NCBI GenBank assembly: GCA_934630495.1
Contig: CAKTVW010000001.1
Location: 1 to 64,000 of the forward strand
Source: an uncultured Oscillospiraceae bacterium
Lineage (GTDB): Bacteria; Bacillota; Clostridia; Oscillospirales; Oscillospiraceae
Direction of reading: 5' to 3'
Length of the DNA: 64,000 nucleotides
Of this stretch, positions 56,685 through 64,000 are shown one piece after another (within the stretch, counting starts at the first letter, position 1; each line of letters opens with the position of its first letter). A program made the translations under genes and the position numbers. The notes below the pieces were generated by a model. It saw nothing but the letters and a program-made list of their open reading frames with translations. It was not told the DNA's origin and searched no databases.

Positions 56685-57992
56685 CTAATCCAAAAGCTTC
56701 CGCTTATCGATCACGCGCACCGCCTTGCCCTCCGAACGCGGGATGGCATTCGGCTCAAGCAACGTGACCTTCGCGTTGATGCCCAAAAGTGTTTTCAGGG
56801 CGGCGGCAAGCTCTCTCGAGCGCTGCGACAGCCCGCGCACGGTGTCGGAGAACACCTCGCTGCTGATCTCGACCTGTACCTCGATGCTGTCAAAATTGTT
56901 GGCGCGGTCGACCACGATCTGATAGTTGGCAGAATAGCCCTGCTCGATCAGCACCGTTTCGATCTGCGACGGGAAAACATTGACGCCGCGAATAATAAGC
57001 ATATCGTCCGTGCGGCCTCTGGGCTTCGTCATTTTTACAAGCGTCCGGCCGCAGGCGCATTTCCCGCAGTGGATCACGCCGATATCGCGCGTCCGGTAGC
57101 GCAGGATCGGGAACGCCTCCTTCGTGATGCAGGTAAAGACCAGCTCGCCCTGCTCCCCCTCCGGGAGCACCTCGCCGGTGTCCGGGTCGATCACTTCAAC
57201 GATGAAATGGTCCTCGTTGATGTGCATTCCGGTCTGCTCGGAGCATTCAAAGCCGACGCCGGGGCCGATCACCTCCGTAAGACCGTAAATATCAAACGCC
57301 TTGATGCCGAGCTGCTCCTCGATCTGGCGGCGCATCTCGTTCGTCCAAGGCTCCGCGCCGAAAATACCGGCCTTGAGCTTGATGTCGTCCTTGGTAAAGC
57401 CGCTGTCATGCAGCACCTCGGCGATGTGCAGCGCGTAGGACGGCGTACAGCAGAGGATCGTCGAGCCGAAGTCGCGCAAAATGGTGATCTGCCGCTGTGT
57501 ATTGCCGCTGGATACCGGCACAGTCGTCGCGCCGAGCCGCATTGCGCCGCCGTCAACTCCCAGCCCGCCCGTAAACAGGCCGTAGCCGTAGGAAACGTGA
57601 ACGATATCGTCCGCCGTGCAGCCTGCGGCCGTCAGCGCGCGGGCGCAGCAGTCGTTCCAGACCGCAAGGTCGTTTTTTGTGTACCCCACGACGATCTGCT
57701 TGCCCGTCGTTCCGCTGGACGCGTGCAGACGCACAACGTCCTTCATCGGCACGGCAAACAGGCCGTAGGGGTAGGTATCGCGAAGATCCTGCTTATAGCT
57801 GAAGGGCAGCTTGTGCAGATCGTCCGTCGAACGGATGTCCTCCGGGCGAACGCCTGCTCTTTGCATTTTTTTCCGATAGAACGGGATGTTCTCGTAGACG
57901 CGCTTTACCGTCGCCGCAAGGCGTTCGCTTTGCAGCGCGCGAATTGTCTCCCGAGAAGCGGTTTCGATTTCCGGTTGATAATATTTTTCCAT
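56685..57992 (-). CDS. paaK: Phenylacetate-CoA ligase type enzyme
   Basis: 435 residues, usual length. LHASSGTTGKQIVVGYTKND (ATP-binding), VSYGYGLFTGGLG, IYGLTEVIGPGVGFEC, DMLIIRGVNVFPSQIE and a C-terminal SEGKAVRVIDKRKLL. It links aryl acetates to CoA with ATP giving AMP (or the reverse). In this operon it either charges aryl acids for reductive carboxylation or recovers ATP from aryl-acetyl-CoA. Six bases past iorB. Confidence 0.9.
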   Translation of the reverse strand: MEKYYQPEIETASRETIRALQSERLAATVKRVYENIPFYRKKMQRAGVRPEDIRSTDDLHKLPFSYKQDLRDTYPYGLFAVPMKDVVRLHASSGTTGKQIVVGYTKNDLAVWNDCCARALTAAGCTADDIVHVSYGYGLFTGGLGVDGGAMRLGATTVPVSSGNTQRQITILRDFGSTILCCTPSYALHIAEVLHDSGFTKDDIKLKAGIFGAEPWTNEMRRQIEEQLGIKAFDIYGLTEVIGPGVGFECSEQTGMHINEDHFIVEVIDPDTGEVLPEGEQGELVFTCITKEAFPILRYRTRDIGVIHCGKCACGRTLVKMTKPRGRTDDMLIIRGVNVFPSQIETVLIEQGYSANYQIVVDRANNFDSIEVQVEISSEVFSDTVRGLSQRSRELAAALKTLLGINAKVTLLEPNAIPRSEGKAVRVIDKRKLLD

Positions 57993-57998
57993 AAAATT

Positions 57999-58565
57999 CT
58001 AAGCTTCAGCTCCCAAAAGAAAGGCCTTTTTGTTCATTTCAAGAAATTTTTCGGGAACACTGGCCTCGATCGCGGCCATCCATTCCTCGCGGGTAAAGTC
58101 AAAGTAGCGCGACAGTCGTCCCATCAGCACCAGATTGACGGCCTTGGAGGAGCCGGCCTGCTCCGCAAGGGAGAGCGCGTCGAGCGCGTCGACGGAGAAA
58201 CCGCTTTCCCGCATTTTTTCGACGAGTGCATCGGGATACGCCACAGCGCCCGTAATGACCGGCATCGGATTGATCTGCTGTGTGTTGGTGACGATCCTGC
58301 CGTCCGCTTTCAGGAACCTCGTCCACCGCGCCGCCTCGAGAAGCTCAAAGGAGACGATAAAATCGGCCTCGCCCTCGTCAATGACAGGCGAACAGACGCG
58401 CTCTCCGAAGCGCACATAGGTCACGACGCTGCCGCCGCGCTGGCTCATGCCGTGCACCTCGGAAACCTTAACATCATAATTTTCAGTCAGCAGCAATCGG
58501 CCGAGGAGCTTGCTGGCAAGCAGGCTTCCCTGTCCGCCGACGCCGACGATCATAATGTTTTTCAT
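57999..58565 (-). CDS. iorB: Indolepyruvate ferredoxin oxidoreductase beta subunit
   Basis: 188 residues. MKNIMIVGVGGQGSLLASKLLG, KVSEVHGMSQRGGSVVTYVRFG and YPDALVEKM fit IorB, the gamma-domain partner of IorA. ATG at 58565 has GGAGGG upstream and overlaps the iorA stop by four bases. Upstream codons in the same frame belong to iorA and are not translated in this frame. Confidence 0.92.
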   Translation of the reverse strand: MKNIMIVGVGGQGSLLASKLLGRLLLTENYDVKVSEVHGMSQRGGSVVTYVRFGERVCSPVIDEGEADFIVSFELLEAARWTRFLKADGRIVTNTQQINPMPVITGAVAYPDALVEKMRESGFSVDALDALSLAEQAGSSKAVNLVLMGRLSRYFDFTREEWMAAIEASVPEKFLEMNKKAFLLGAEA

Positions 58566-60301
58566 GCTTCTCCCTCCTGCAATGCGCCGAATTTGCAGAG
58601 CTGACGGCAAACGCCGCAGCCCGTGCAGAGCGTCGTGTCGATCTGTACCCGGTCGTCCTTCATGCTGATGGCGGGACAGCCGATCTTCATACACATTTTG
58701 CAGCCGACGCAGTGCTCCGTTTCGGTTTTCAGAGGCTTTTTGTGCTTGACGTATTTCAGCAGCGCACACGGCCTGCGGGAAATAATCACGGAGGCCTCCG
58801 GCGCGGCAAGCTCCTCGCGAAGCGCCGTCTCGCACTGCGCAAGGTCGTAGGGATCGACCACGCGGACGCGCCCGATGCCGAGCGCGTGGCACAGCGCCTC
58901 CAGATCGACCTTCGCCGCCGGGTCGCCCTTGAGATTGAAGCCCGTCGTCGGATTCTGCTGGTGGCCGGTCATACCGGTAATGGAATTGTCGAGAATAATG
59001 ACGGTGCTGTGCGAATCGTTATACGCAATGTTGACCAGTCCGGTCATGCCGGAGTGCATAAAGGTAGAATCGCCGATCACGGCCACGGTCTTTCCTGCCG
59101 TGGCATTGTCATTGGCCTTGTTGAAGCCGTGGATACCGGAGACGGATGCGCCCATGCAGATCACGCTGTCGACGGCATTGAGCGGCGCGACCGCGCCGAG
59201 GGTATAACAGCCGATATCGCCGATAACGGTCAGCTTGAGCTTGGACAGGACATAGTAAAGGCCGCGATGCGGACAGCCGGCGCACATGACCGGCGGACGC
59301 GCGGGGATCGGCTCGTCGAGTGCCTTCCCCTGCGGCACGGCAAGGCCCAGTCCCGAGGCAACAAGGTTCTGCGACAGCTCGCCGATGTTGGAAAAGCGGT
59401 TTTTCCCTTCGACATGCAGTCCGATGGACTTGCAGAAATCCTCAATGAAGCCGTCAAGCTCTTCCACGACGACGACCGTTTCATAGGCCGCCGCAAAATC
59501 GGACAGCAGCTTTACCGGCAGCGGCCACACCATGCCGAGCTTTAACACGCCGACCTCCTCGCCGCAGACCTCGCGCACATACTGATAGCTCGTGCTGGAT
59601 GTAATGATCCCGAGCTTATGCGACTTGCCCTCCTCCACGCGGTTGCAGGGCGCAGTCTCGGCAAATTCGGCCAGTTTTTTCAGCCGCTCCTCCACGACGG
59701 GGTGGCGTTTTTTCGCGAAGCCCGGCATCATGATATATTTCTGCGGCTGCTTTTCGTAGGGCTTTTGCGCCGGGAGGACACGCTCGGACGTCTCGATCAC
59801 GCTCTGAGAGTGCGCGACGCGCGTACACATTTTATACAGCACCGGCGTGTCAAAGCGCTCGGAGATCTCATAGGCCAGCTTCGCAAAGGCCAGCGCCTCG
59901 GCCGAATCCGACGGCTCCAGCATCGGCAGCTTGGCAGCCTTGGCATAATTGCGGGAATCCTGCTCGTTCTGAGAGCTGTGCATCCCGGCGTCGTCGGCCA
60001 CGCCGATAATCATGCCCGCGTTCACGCCGGTATAGGCGATGGTAAACATCGGGTCGGCGGCGACGTTCAGTCCGACGTGCTTCATTCCGCAGAAGCTGCG
60101 CTTTCCCGCAAGCGACGCGCCGAAGGCCGCTTCCACCGCGACCTTTTCATTCGGCGCCCACTCCGCATAGATTTCGGGGTATTTTGCCGCGCACTCGGTG
60201 ATCTCGGTGCTCGGCGTGCCGGGGTAGCTGGAAACGAAACTGCAGCCCGCCTCATAGAGTCCGCGCGCGGCGGCTTCGTTTCCGAGAGATAGTTTTTTCA
60301 T
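58562..60301 (-). CDS. iorA: Indolepyruvate ferredoxin oxidoreductase alpha subunit
   Basis: 579 residues. Pyrimidine-binding domain (GCSFVSSYPGTPSTEITE), TPP-binding domain (VMCAGCPHRGLYYVLSKL, GDIGCYTLGAVAPLNAVDSVICMGASVSGIHG, VIGDSTFMHSGMTGLVNIAYN) and two C-terminal 4Fe-4S sites (CVGCKMCMKIGCP and CTGCGVCRQLCKF). It interconverts aryl-pyruvates with aryl-acetyl-CoA, CO2 and reduced ferredoxin. GAGG precedes the ATG at 60301. Confidence 0.95.
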   Translation of the reverse strand: MKKLSLGNEAAARGLYEAGCSFVSSYPGTPSTEITECAAKYPEIYAEWAPNEKVAVEAAFGASLAGKRSFCGMKHVGLNVAADPMFTIAYTGVNAGMIIGVADDAGMHSSQNEQDSRNYAKAAKLPMLEPSDSAEALAFAKLAYEISERFDTPVLYKMCTRVAHSQSVIETSERVLPAQKPYEKQPQKYIMMPGFAKKRHPVVEERLKKLAEFAETAPCNRVEEGKSHKLGIITSSTSYQYVREVCGEEVGVLKLGMVWPLPVKLLSDFAAAYETVVVVEELDGFIEDFCKSIGLHVEGKNRFSNIGELSQNLVASGLGLAVPQGKALDEPIPARPPVMCAGCPHRGLYYVLSKLKLTVIGDIGCYTLGAVAPLNAVDSVICMGASVSGIHGFNKANDNATAGKTVAVIGDSTFMHSGMTGLVNIAYNDSHSTVIILDNSITGMTGHQQNPTTGFNLKGDPAAKVDLEALCHALGIGRVRVVDPYDLAQCETALREELAAPEASVIISRRPCALLKYVKHKKPLKTETEHCVGCKMCMKIGCPAISMKDDRVQIDTTLCTGCGVCRQLCKFGALQEGEA

Positions 60302-60322
60302 ACTTACGGCCTCACATAATCA

Positions 60323-61918
60323 TCAGGAATCGCCCAACGCTTTCGTAACGGGCACGGAAATTTTTTCGTTATAGCAGGAGAACATCCGATCGACGGCGGC
60401 CTTGTCCGAGACGCGCGTCAGCAGCGATACGATCGGAACGAGGACCAATCCGAGGAGCATAGCAAACGAGCCGGAATGGATTGAGGTCTTGAACAGCATA
60501 TTATCCAAGAAGTCCACGCCGAAGGAGAAGCCTGCCACGGACTTGACGAGCTGAACGAGCGAGAGCACGACGCCGACGGCAAAGCTTGTCCAGCAGGCGG
60601 CGCGGGTCGTGCGCTTCCAGAACAGGCCGTACAGAAACGGCGCGAGGAAGGCACCGGCAAGCGCGCCCCAAGAAACACCCATGAGCTGCGCGATGAACAT
60701 TACGTTTGATCTTGCCTGAACGATCGCGATCACGGCGGATACGACGATAAAGAACGCGACGAACAGGCGCATGATAAGCATTTTTTTACGCTCGGAGAGC
60801 GGTTTTTTCGCGGCCGGGACGATCAGGTCCAGCGTGATCGTCGAGCCGGAGGTCAGCACCAGCGACGAGAGCGTAGACATCGACGCCGAGAGGACGAGCA
60901 CAAGGACGACACCGATCAGTGCGGGCGCAAGCCCCGAGAGCATCGTGGGAATAATGCTGTCGAAAACGGGCGTAACACCGTCGGCCTGATAGGTCACGCT
61001 GTCGGAAAACAGGCGTCCGAAGCCGCCGAGGAAGTAGCAGCCGCCCGCAACGATGATAGCAAAGACAGTGGAAATGACCGTGCCCTTTTTAATGGAATCC
61101 TCATCCTTGATGGCATAGAATTTTCCGACCATCTGCGGAAGGCCCCATGTGCCGAGGGACGTTAGGATCACGACAAACGCAAGAAACAGCGGGTCCGCGC
61201 CGAGGAAGGAGGTAAACGCGCCGAGCTGCTGCGTACCGCCGGATGCGGCAGTGCTCTCGACCTGAGAAAGCTTTGCGATCGCTTCCGTAAGGCCGCCCTG
61301 TCCCTTCAGAACGGCGGCGATCACGGCAATAATGCCGACGATCATGATAATGCCCTGAATGAAATCGTTGATCGCAGTGGCCATGTAACCGCCGACGATC
61401 ACATAAATTCCCGTCAGGACCGCCATGACGATCACGCACCAGGCGTAATCGATCGTCGGGAACGCCATGGTAAACAGGCGGGAAAGGCCGTTAAAGAGAG
61501 ACGCCGTATAGGGGATCAGAAACACGAACACGATGATCGCCGCGACGACCTTGAGCGCGTTGGATCGGAAACGAAGGCCGAAAAAGTCGGGCATCGTGCG
61601 CGAATTGAGGTGCTGGGTCATGATGCGCGTGCGTCTGCCGAGGATGGCCCAAGGGAGCAGCGAGCCGATAAAGGCGTTGCCCAAGCCGACCCATGTAGAA
61701 GCCATACCGAAGCGCCAGCCGAACTGACCGGCATAGCCGACAAAAATGACGGCGGAGAAGTACGAGGTTCCGAAGGCAAAGGCGGTCAGCCAAGGGCCGA
61801 CGGAGCGCCCGCCGAGGACAAAGCCGTTTACATCGGTCGCATGGCGGCGGGAGTATAGCCCGACGCCGAGGATTAAGGCAAAAAAGCCTATCAGCATTAT
61901 AACAATAATCGGATTCAT
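60323..61918 (-). CDS. Sodium:solute symporter (SSS family)
   Basis: 531 residues, about thirteen spans. LGGRSVGPWLTAFAFGTSYFSAVIFVGYAGQFGWRFG, TMPDFFGLRF, GGYMATAINDFIQGIIMIVG and SASMSTLSSLVLTSGS (sodium site) are clear. The family carries acetate, proline, pantothenate, sugars and others. Second gene of the T-box operon, between a CoA synthetase and iorAB, so uptake of an aryl acid or aromatic amino acid is likely. AAAGGAG precedes the ATG. Confidence 0.9.
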   Translation of the reverse strand: MNPIIVIMLIGFFALILGVGLYSRRHATDVNGFVLGGRSVGPWLTAFAFGTSYFSAVIFVGYAGQFGWRFGMASTWVGLGNAFIGSLLPWAILGRRTRIMTQHLNSRTMPDFFGLRFRSNALKVVAAIIVFVFLIPYTASLFNGLSRLFTMAFPTIDYAWCVIVMAVLTGIYVIVGGYMATAINDFIQGIIMIVGIIAVIAAVLKGQGGLTEAIAKLSQVESTAASGGTQQLGAFTSFLGADPLFLAFVVILTSLGTWGLPQMVGKFYAIKDEDSIKKGTVISTVFAIIVAGGCYFLGGFGRLFSDSVTYQADGVTPVFDSIIPTMLSGLAPALIGVVLVLVLSASMSTLSSLVLTSGSTITLDLIVPAAKKPLSERKKMLIMRLFVAFFIVVSAVIAIVQARSNVMFIAQLMGVSWGALAGAFLAPFLYGLFWKRTTRAACWTSFAVGVVLSLVQLVKSVAGFSFGVDFLDNMLFKTSIHSGSFAMLLGLVLVPIVSLLTRVSDKAAVDRMFSCYNEKISVPVTKALGDS

Positions 61919-61942
61919 TGTAAACTCCTTTGTTTTTCTGTA

Positions 61943-63580
61943 TTATTCGGTCGACTGCGTTTCGACCAGCCGGACCGCGCGATACCGTTCGCGAAGAACG
62001 GGCTTTTCGATTTTTCCGGTCGGATTACGCGGGATCCGGTCGAAAATGACCTTGCGCGGCCGCTTATACCGCGGCAGCGCCGTGCAGAACTCGTTGATCT
62101 CGTCGACCGTGGCCTCCGCACCGTCCTTCAATTCAATGATCGCCGCCGCAATCTCGCCCAGCCGCTTATCCGGCAGACCGATGACCGCAACGTCCTTGAT
62201 CTTGTCATTGCCGCGCAGGAAATCTTCGATCTGAACCGGATAGAGGTTTTCGCCGCCGGAAATGACGACGTCCTTTTTGCGGTCGACCAGATAAATAAAG
62301 CCCTCGGGGTCCTCCATGGCCATATCGCCCGTATAAAGCCAGCCGTCCTTCAGGACCTCCTGCGTCGCTTCCTCGTTTTTATAGTAGCAGAGCATGACGC
62401 CCGGCCCGCGGACGATCAGCTCGCCGACGTCGCCGCGCCGAACGGGCATTCCCTGCTCGTCGACGATCTTCGCCTCCCAGCCGAAGCCGGGCTTTCCGAT
62501 CGCGCCGACCTTGCGGATGTTTTCCACGCCGAGATGCACGCAGCCCGGACCGATGGATTCCGAAAGGCCATAGTTGGTATCATACAGATGGTGCGGAAAA
62601 TACTTCTGCCAACGGTGGATCAGGCTGGGCGGGACGGGCTGTGCGCCGATATGCATCAGCCGCCACTGCTCGAGCAGATAATGCTCAAGCTGCACACGTC
62701 CGGATTCGATCGCATCAAGAAGATCCTGTGCCCAAGGCACCAGCAGCCAGACGATCGTGCATTTTTCCTCCGTTACGGTGCGAAGGATCCATTCGGGCTT
62801 CACGCCCCGCAGCAGCACCGCGCGGCTTGCGGAGATCAGGCTGCCGAACCAGTGCATTTTCGCGCCCGTATGATAGAGCGGCGGGATGCAGAGGAATACG
62901 TCGTCGCGCGTCTGTCCGTGGTGCTTCTGCTCAGTGATCGCGGAATTGATCAGCGCATGGTGATTGTGCAGGATCGCCTTGGGAAAGCCCGTCGTTCCCG
63001 AGGAAAAATAGATCGCGGCATGATCCTCCTCCGTCAGCGCCACGGGAGGCGCGGTACGGGAACAGTAATTGACCAGCTCCAGATAGGATTCGGCAAAGGC
63101 GGGGACCTGCTTGCCGACATAGAAGAAGGTCTTGACCTTTTTCAGCAGCGGAACGATCGGCTCGACGCGCTCGGTAAATTCCGGGCCGAACACCAAAACC
63201 TCAACGTCCGCAAGATCAAGGCAGTAATCGATCTCCTCGCCGGAATATCGGAAATTCAGCGGCACGGCAATACAGCCGGCCTTGAGGATGCCGAAATAGA
63301 TCGGAAGCCATTCCAGACAGTTCATCAGAAGAATACCGACCTTCTGCCCCTTTTTGAACCCGCGGCTGAGCAGCAGATTCGCAAAGCGGTTCGCTTTTTT
63401 ATCGAACTGTCCCCATGTGATCTCTCTGCGGTACGGAAGATCGGGACGCGTATTTTCTATCAGGCTGAACTCGCGCCATGTTTTTGCGCGGTCGCGCTCC
63501 TCCGACGGGTTGATCTCGACCAAGGCCGTTTCCTCTCCGTAGAGTCGTGCGTTTCTCTCCAGCAGCTCCGTAATAACCAT
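61943..63580 (-). CDS. AMP-dependent acyl-CoA synthetase/ligase
   Basis: 545 residues. AAIYFSSGTTGFPKAIL (P-loop), LYDTNYGLSESIGPGCVHLG, GWLYTGDMAMEDPEGFIYLVDRKKDVVISGGENLYPVQIEDFL and the catalytic lysine of PRNPTGKIEK. First gene behind the T-box; ATG at 63580 follows GAAGGAG. The codons upstream in frame are T-box RNA. It activates an organic acid to its CoA ester; given the operon an aryl acid is favoured. A second ligase of a different subfamily (paaK) lies in the same operon. Confidence 0.9.
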   Translation of the reverse strand: MVITELLERNARLYGEETALVEINPSEERDRAKTWREFSLIENTRPDLPYRREITWGQFDKKANRFANLLLSRGFKKGQKVGILLMNCLEWLPIYFGILKAGCIAVPLNFRYSGEEIDYCLDLADVEVLVFGPEFTERVEPIVPLLKKVKTFFYVGKQVPAFAESYLELVNYCSRTAPPVALTEEDHAAIYFSSGTTGFPKAILHNHHALINSAITEQKHHGQTRDDVFLCIPPLYHTGAKMHWFGSLISASRAVLLRGVKPEWILRTVTEEKCTIVWLLVPWAQDLLDAIESGRVQLEHYLLEQWRLMHIGAQPVPPSLIHRWQKYFPHHLYDTNYGLSESIGPGCVHLGVENIRKVGAIGKPGFGWEAKIVDEQGMPVRRGDVGELIVRGPGVMLCYYKNEEATQEVLKDGWLYTGDMAMEDPEGFIYLVDRKKDVVISGGENLYPVQIEDFLRGNDKIKDVAVIGLPDKRLGEIAAAIIELKDGAEATVDEINEFCTALPRYKRPRKVIFDRIPRNPTGKIEKPVLRERYRAVRLVETQSTE

Positions 63581-63601
63581 GATGTTTCTCCTTCTGTAAA
63601 T

Positions 63602-63636
63602 AAAAAATCGTCCCCTGCAATGATGCAGAGGACGAG
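63602..63636 (-). terminator. Regulatory terminator of the T-box leader
   Basis: RNA TCGTCCTCTGCA...TGCAGGGGACGA followed by TTTTTT; 13-bp stem. It competes with the antiterminator formed by 63642-63657. Confidence 0.92.
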
Positions 63637-63854
63637 AAAATCCCGTGGTACCACCTCTATTGGGTCTCAGCGGATCCAAGCAGATCCTGCGCGGTAACGG
63701 GCGCGTCCGTCTTCTCCTACTTTGGAATGCCCCGTTTCGGAAAAGCCGCTCGGAAAGGTATTCGCGGATCGCGCTGTCACTGCCTCGCACCAAGCGGCAG
63801 CTCTCTGAGACGCGGACGATACGCTACTTATTTTCGTCATTGCGTTGTCTTATT
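63603..63854 (-). promoter_or_regulatory. T-box riboswitch leader, specifier reads UAC (tyrosine)
   Basis: Conserved T-box sequence GAGGTGGTACCACGGG (63642-63657) ahead of the terminator. Stem I shows AAATAAGTAGCG, AGAGAG, GGTGCGAGGCAGTGA and on its 3' side GCGAATACCTTTCCGAG; the triplet after GAA is TAC (63758-63760), a Tyr codon. Uncharged tRNA(Tyr) would stabilise the antiterminator and switch on the seven-gene operon. The specifier call rests on comparing the loop pattern by eye. Confidence 0.88.
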
Positions 63855-63860
63855 GGCGCT

Positions 63861-63889
63861 ACTTTACCACTTTTAATCGCTAAAGTCAA
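63861..63889 (-). promoter_or_regulatory. Promoter of the T-box operon
   Basis: TTGACT (63884-63889), 17 bases, TAAAGT (63861-63866); the transcript would begin near 63854. Confidence 0.7.
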
Positions 63890-63937
63890 GCCCTTTTTTA
63901 CATTTTTTTCACGCAGCGTGCGGCAAATCTCTTTTTT

Positions 63938-64000
63938 CTATTTTGCGGGCACTGCAAACCCGTTCATGCCTGCATGGGCGACCTGCGTGCCCAGCTCGTC
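63938..64000 (-). CDS. C-terminal end of a gene cut by the window edge
   Basis: 20 codons then TAG: DELGTQVAHAGMNGFAVPAK. The LGTxVAHAGMNG pattern recalls the C-terminus of group III or PPi-type phosphofructokinases (xxAVHAxMAG), but the fragment is too short for a firm call. It is co-directional with the T-box operon but separated from it by that operon's own promoter. Confidence 0.45.
   Translation of the reverse strand, partial: DELGTQVAHAGMNGFAVPAK

Noticed and set aside
56664..58604. 646-codon frame antisense to paaK and iorB
   Set aside because: Shadow frame across two well-identified genes; no start signals.
57999..58892. Longer 297-residue form of iorB
   Set aside because: The upstream part overlaps iorA coding sequence; a strong ribosome site and ATG at 58565 give the normal 188-residue protein.

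Overview
The window comes from a moderately GC-rich, strictly anaerobic, spore-forming Firmicute, most likely a gut member of the Clostridia (Oscillospiraceae-like). The support is an alpha/beta-type small acid-soluble spore protein, an oxygen-sensitive class III ribonucleotide reductase, ferredoxin-linked Nfn and Ior enzymes, a Na+-translocating decarboxylase subunit, an SLH-anchored surface protein, a T-box leader and sigma-A promoters with 17-bp spacers. Seven TTG starts are supported by strong Shine-Dalgarno (SD) sequences. Both strands are densely coding. I found no rRNA, tRNA or CRISPR array.

Layout. 1-407: end of an IS1182-like insertion sequence abutting the nfnB terminator. 462-4770: electron-bifurcating nfnAB, then an LCP cell-wall gene overlapping gluQRS. 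4858-19616: a modification-type island. One minus-strand series reads PqqD-like protein, lipoprotein, 2733-residue SLH surface protein, 82-residue Cys-containing peptide, GH20 hexosaminidase, and (after a terminator) a radical SAM/SPASM enzyme; a convergent HprK-like kinase faces it. 19799-27563: MATE transporter, NrdR-controlled nrdG-nrdD-trxB, a second MATE transporter, a second HprK-like kinase. 27857-36870: spore protein, nadE, preTA, pfkA, rplS, CtpE-type P-ATPase. 36921-49341: FemAB-like transferase, OadB plus a small OadG-like protein, yqeG-pepP-efp-CD1247 group, ECF S component, ftsK, UppP-like protein, tepA, TSCPD protein. 49683-55009: MarR-MATE pair, AGCS symporter, glycosyltransferase plus acyltransferase. 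55064-63854: one long minus-strand operon behind a T-box leader. 63938-64000: tail of a further gene.

Four observations stand out. (1) Three short elements of 233-252 bp and one IS sit at rho-independent terminators. For the three short ones the whole terminator stem-loop is duplicated as the target repeat, and the elements share terminal sequence with the IS. (2) A T-box whose specifier reads UAC (Tyr) precedes an acyl-CoA synthetase, Na+ symporter, iorAB, phenylacetate-CoA ligase, ACT protein and aminotransferase. Induction by uncharged tRNA suggests the pathway runs toward aromatic amino acids (reductive carboxylation of aryl acids) rather than fermentation. (3) The PqqD/radical SAM/HprK/short-peptide set around a giant surface protein looks like a peptide-modification system. 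(4) NrdD carries a fused C-terminal CPxC redoxin domain and overlaps trxB, behind paired NrdR boxes, implying a thioredoxin-type rather than formate-type reductant.
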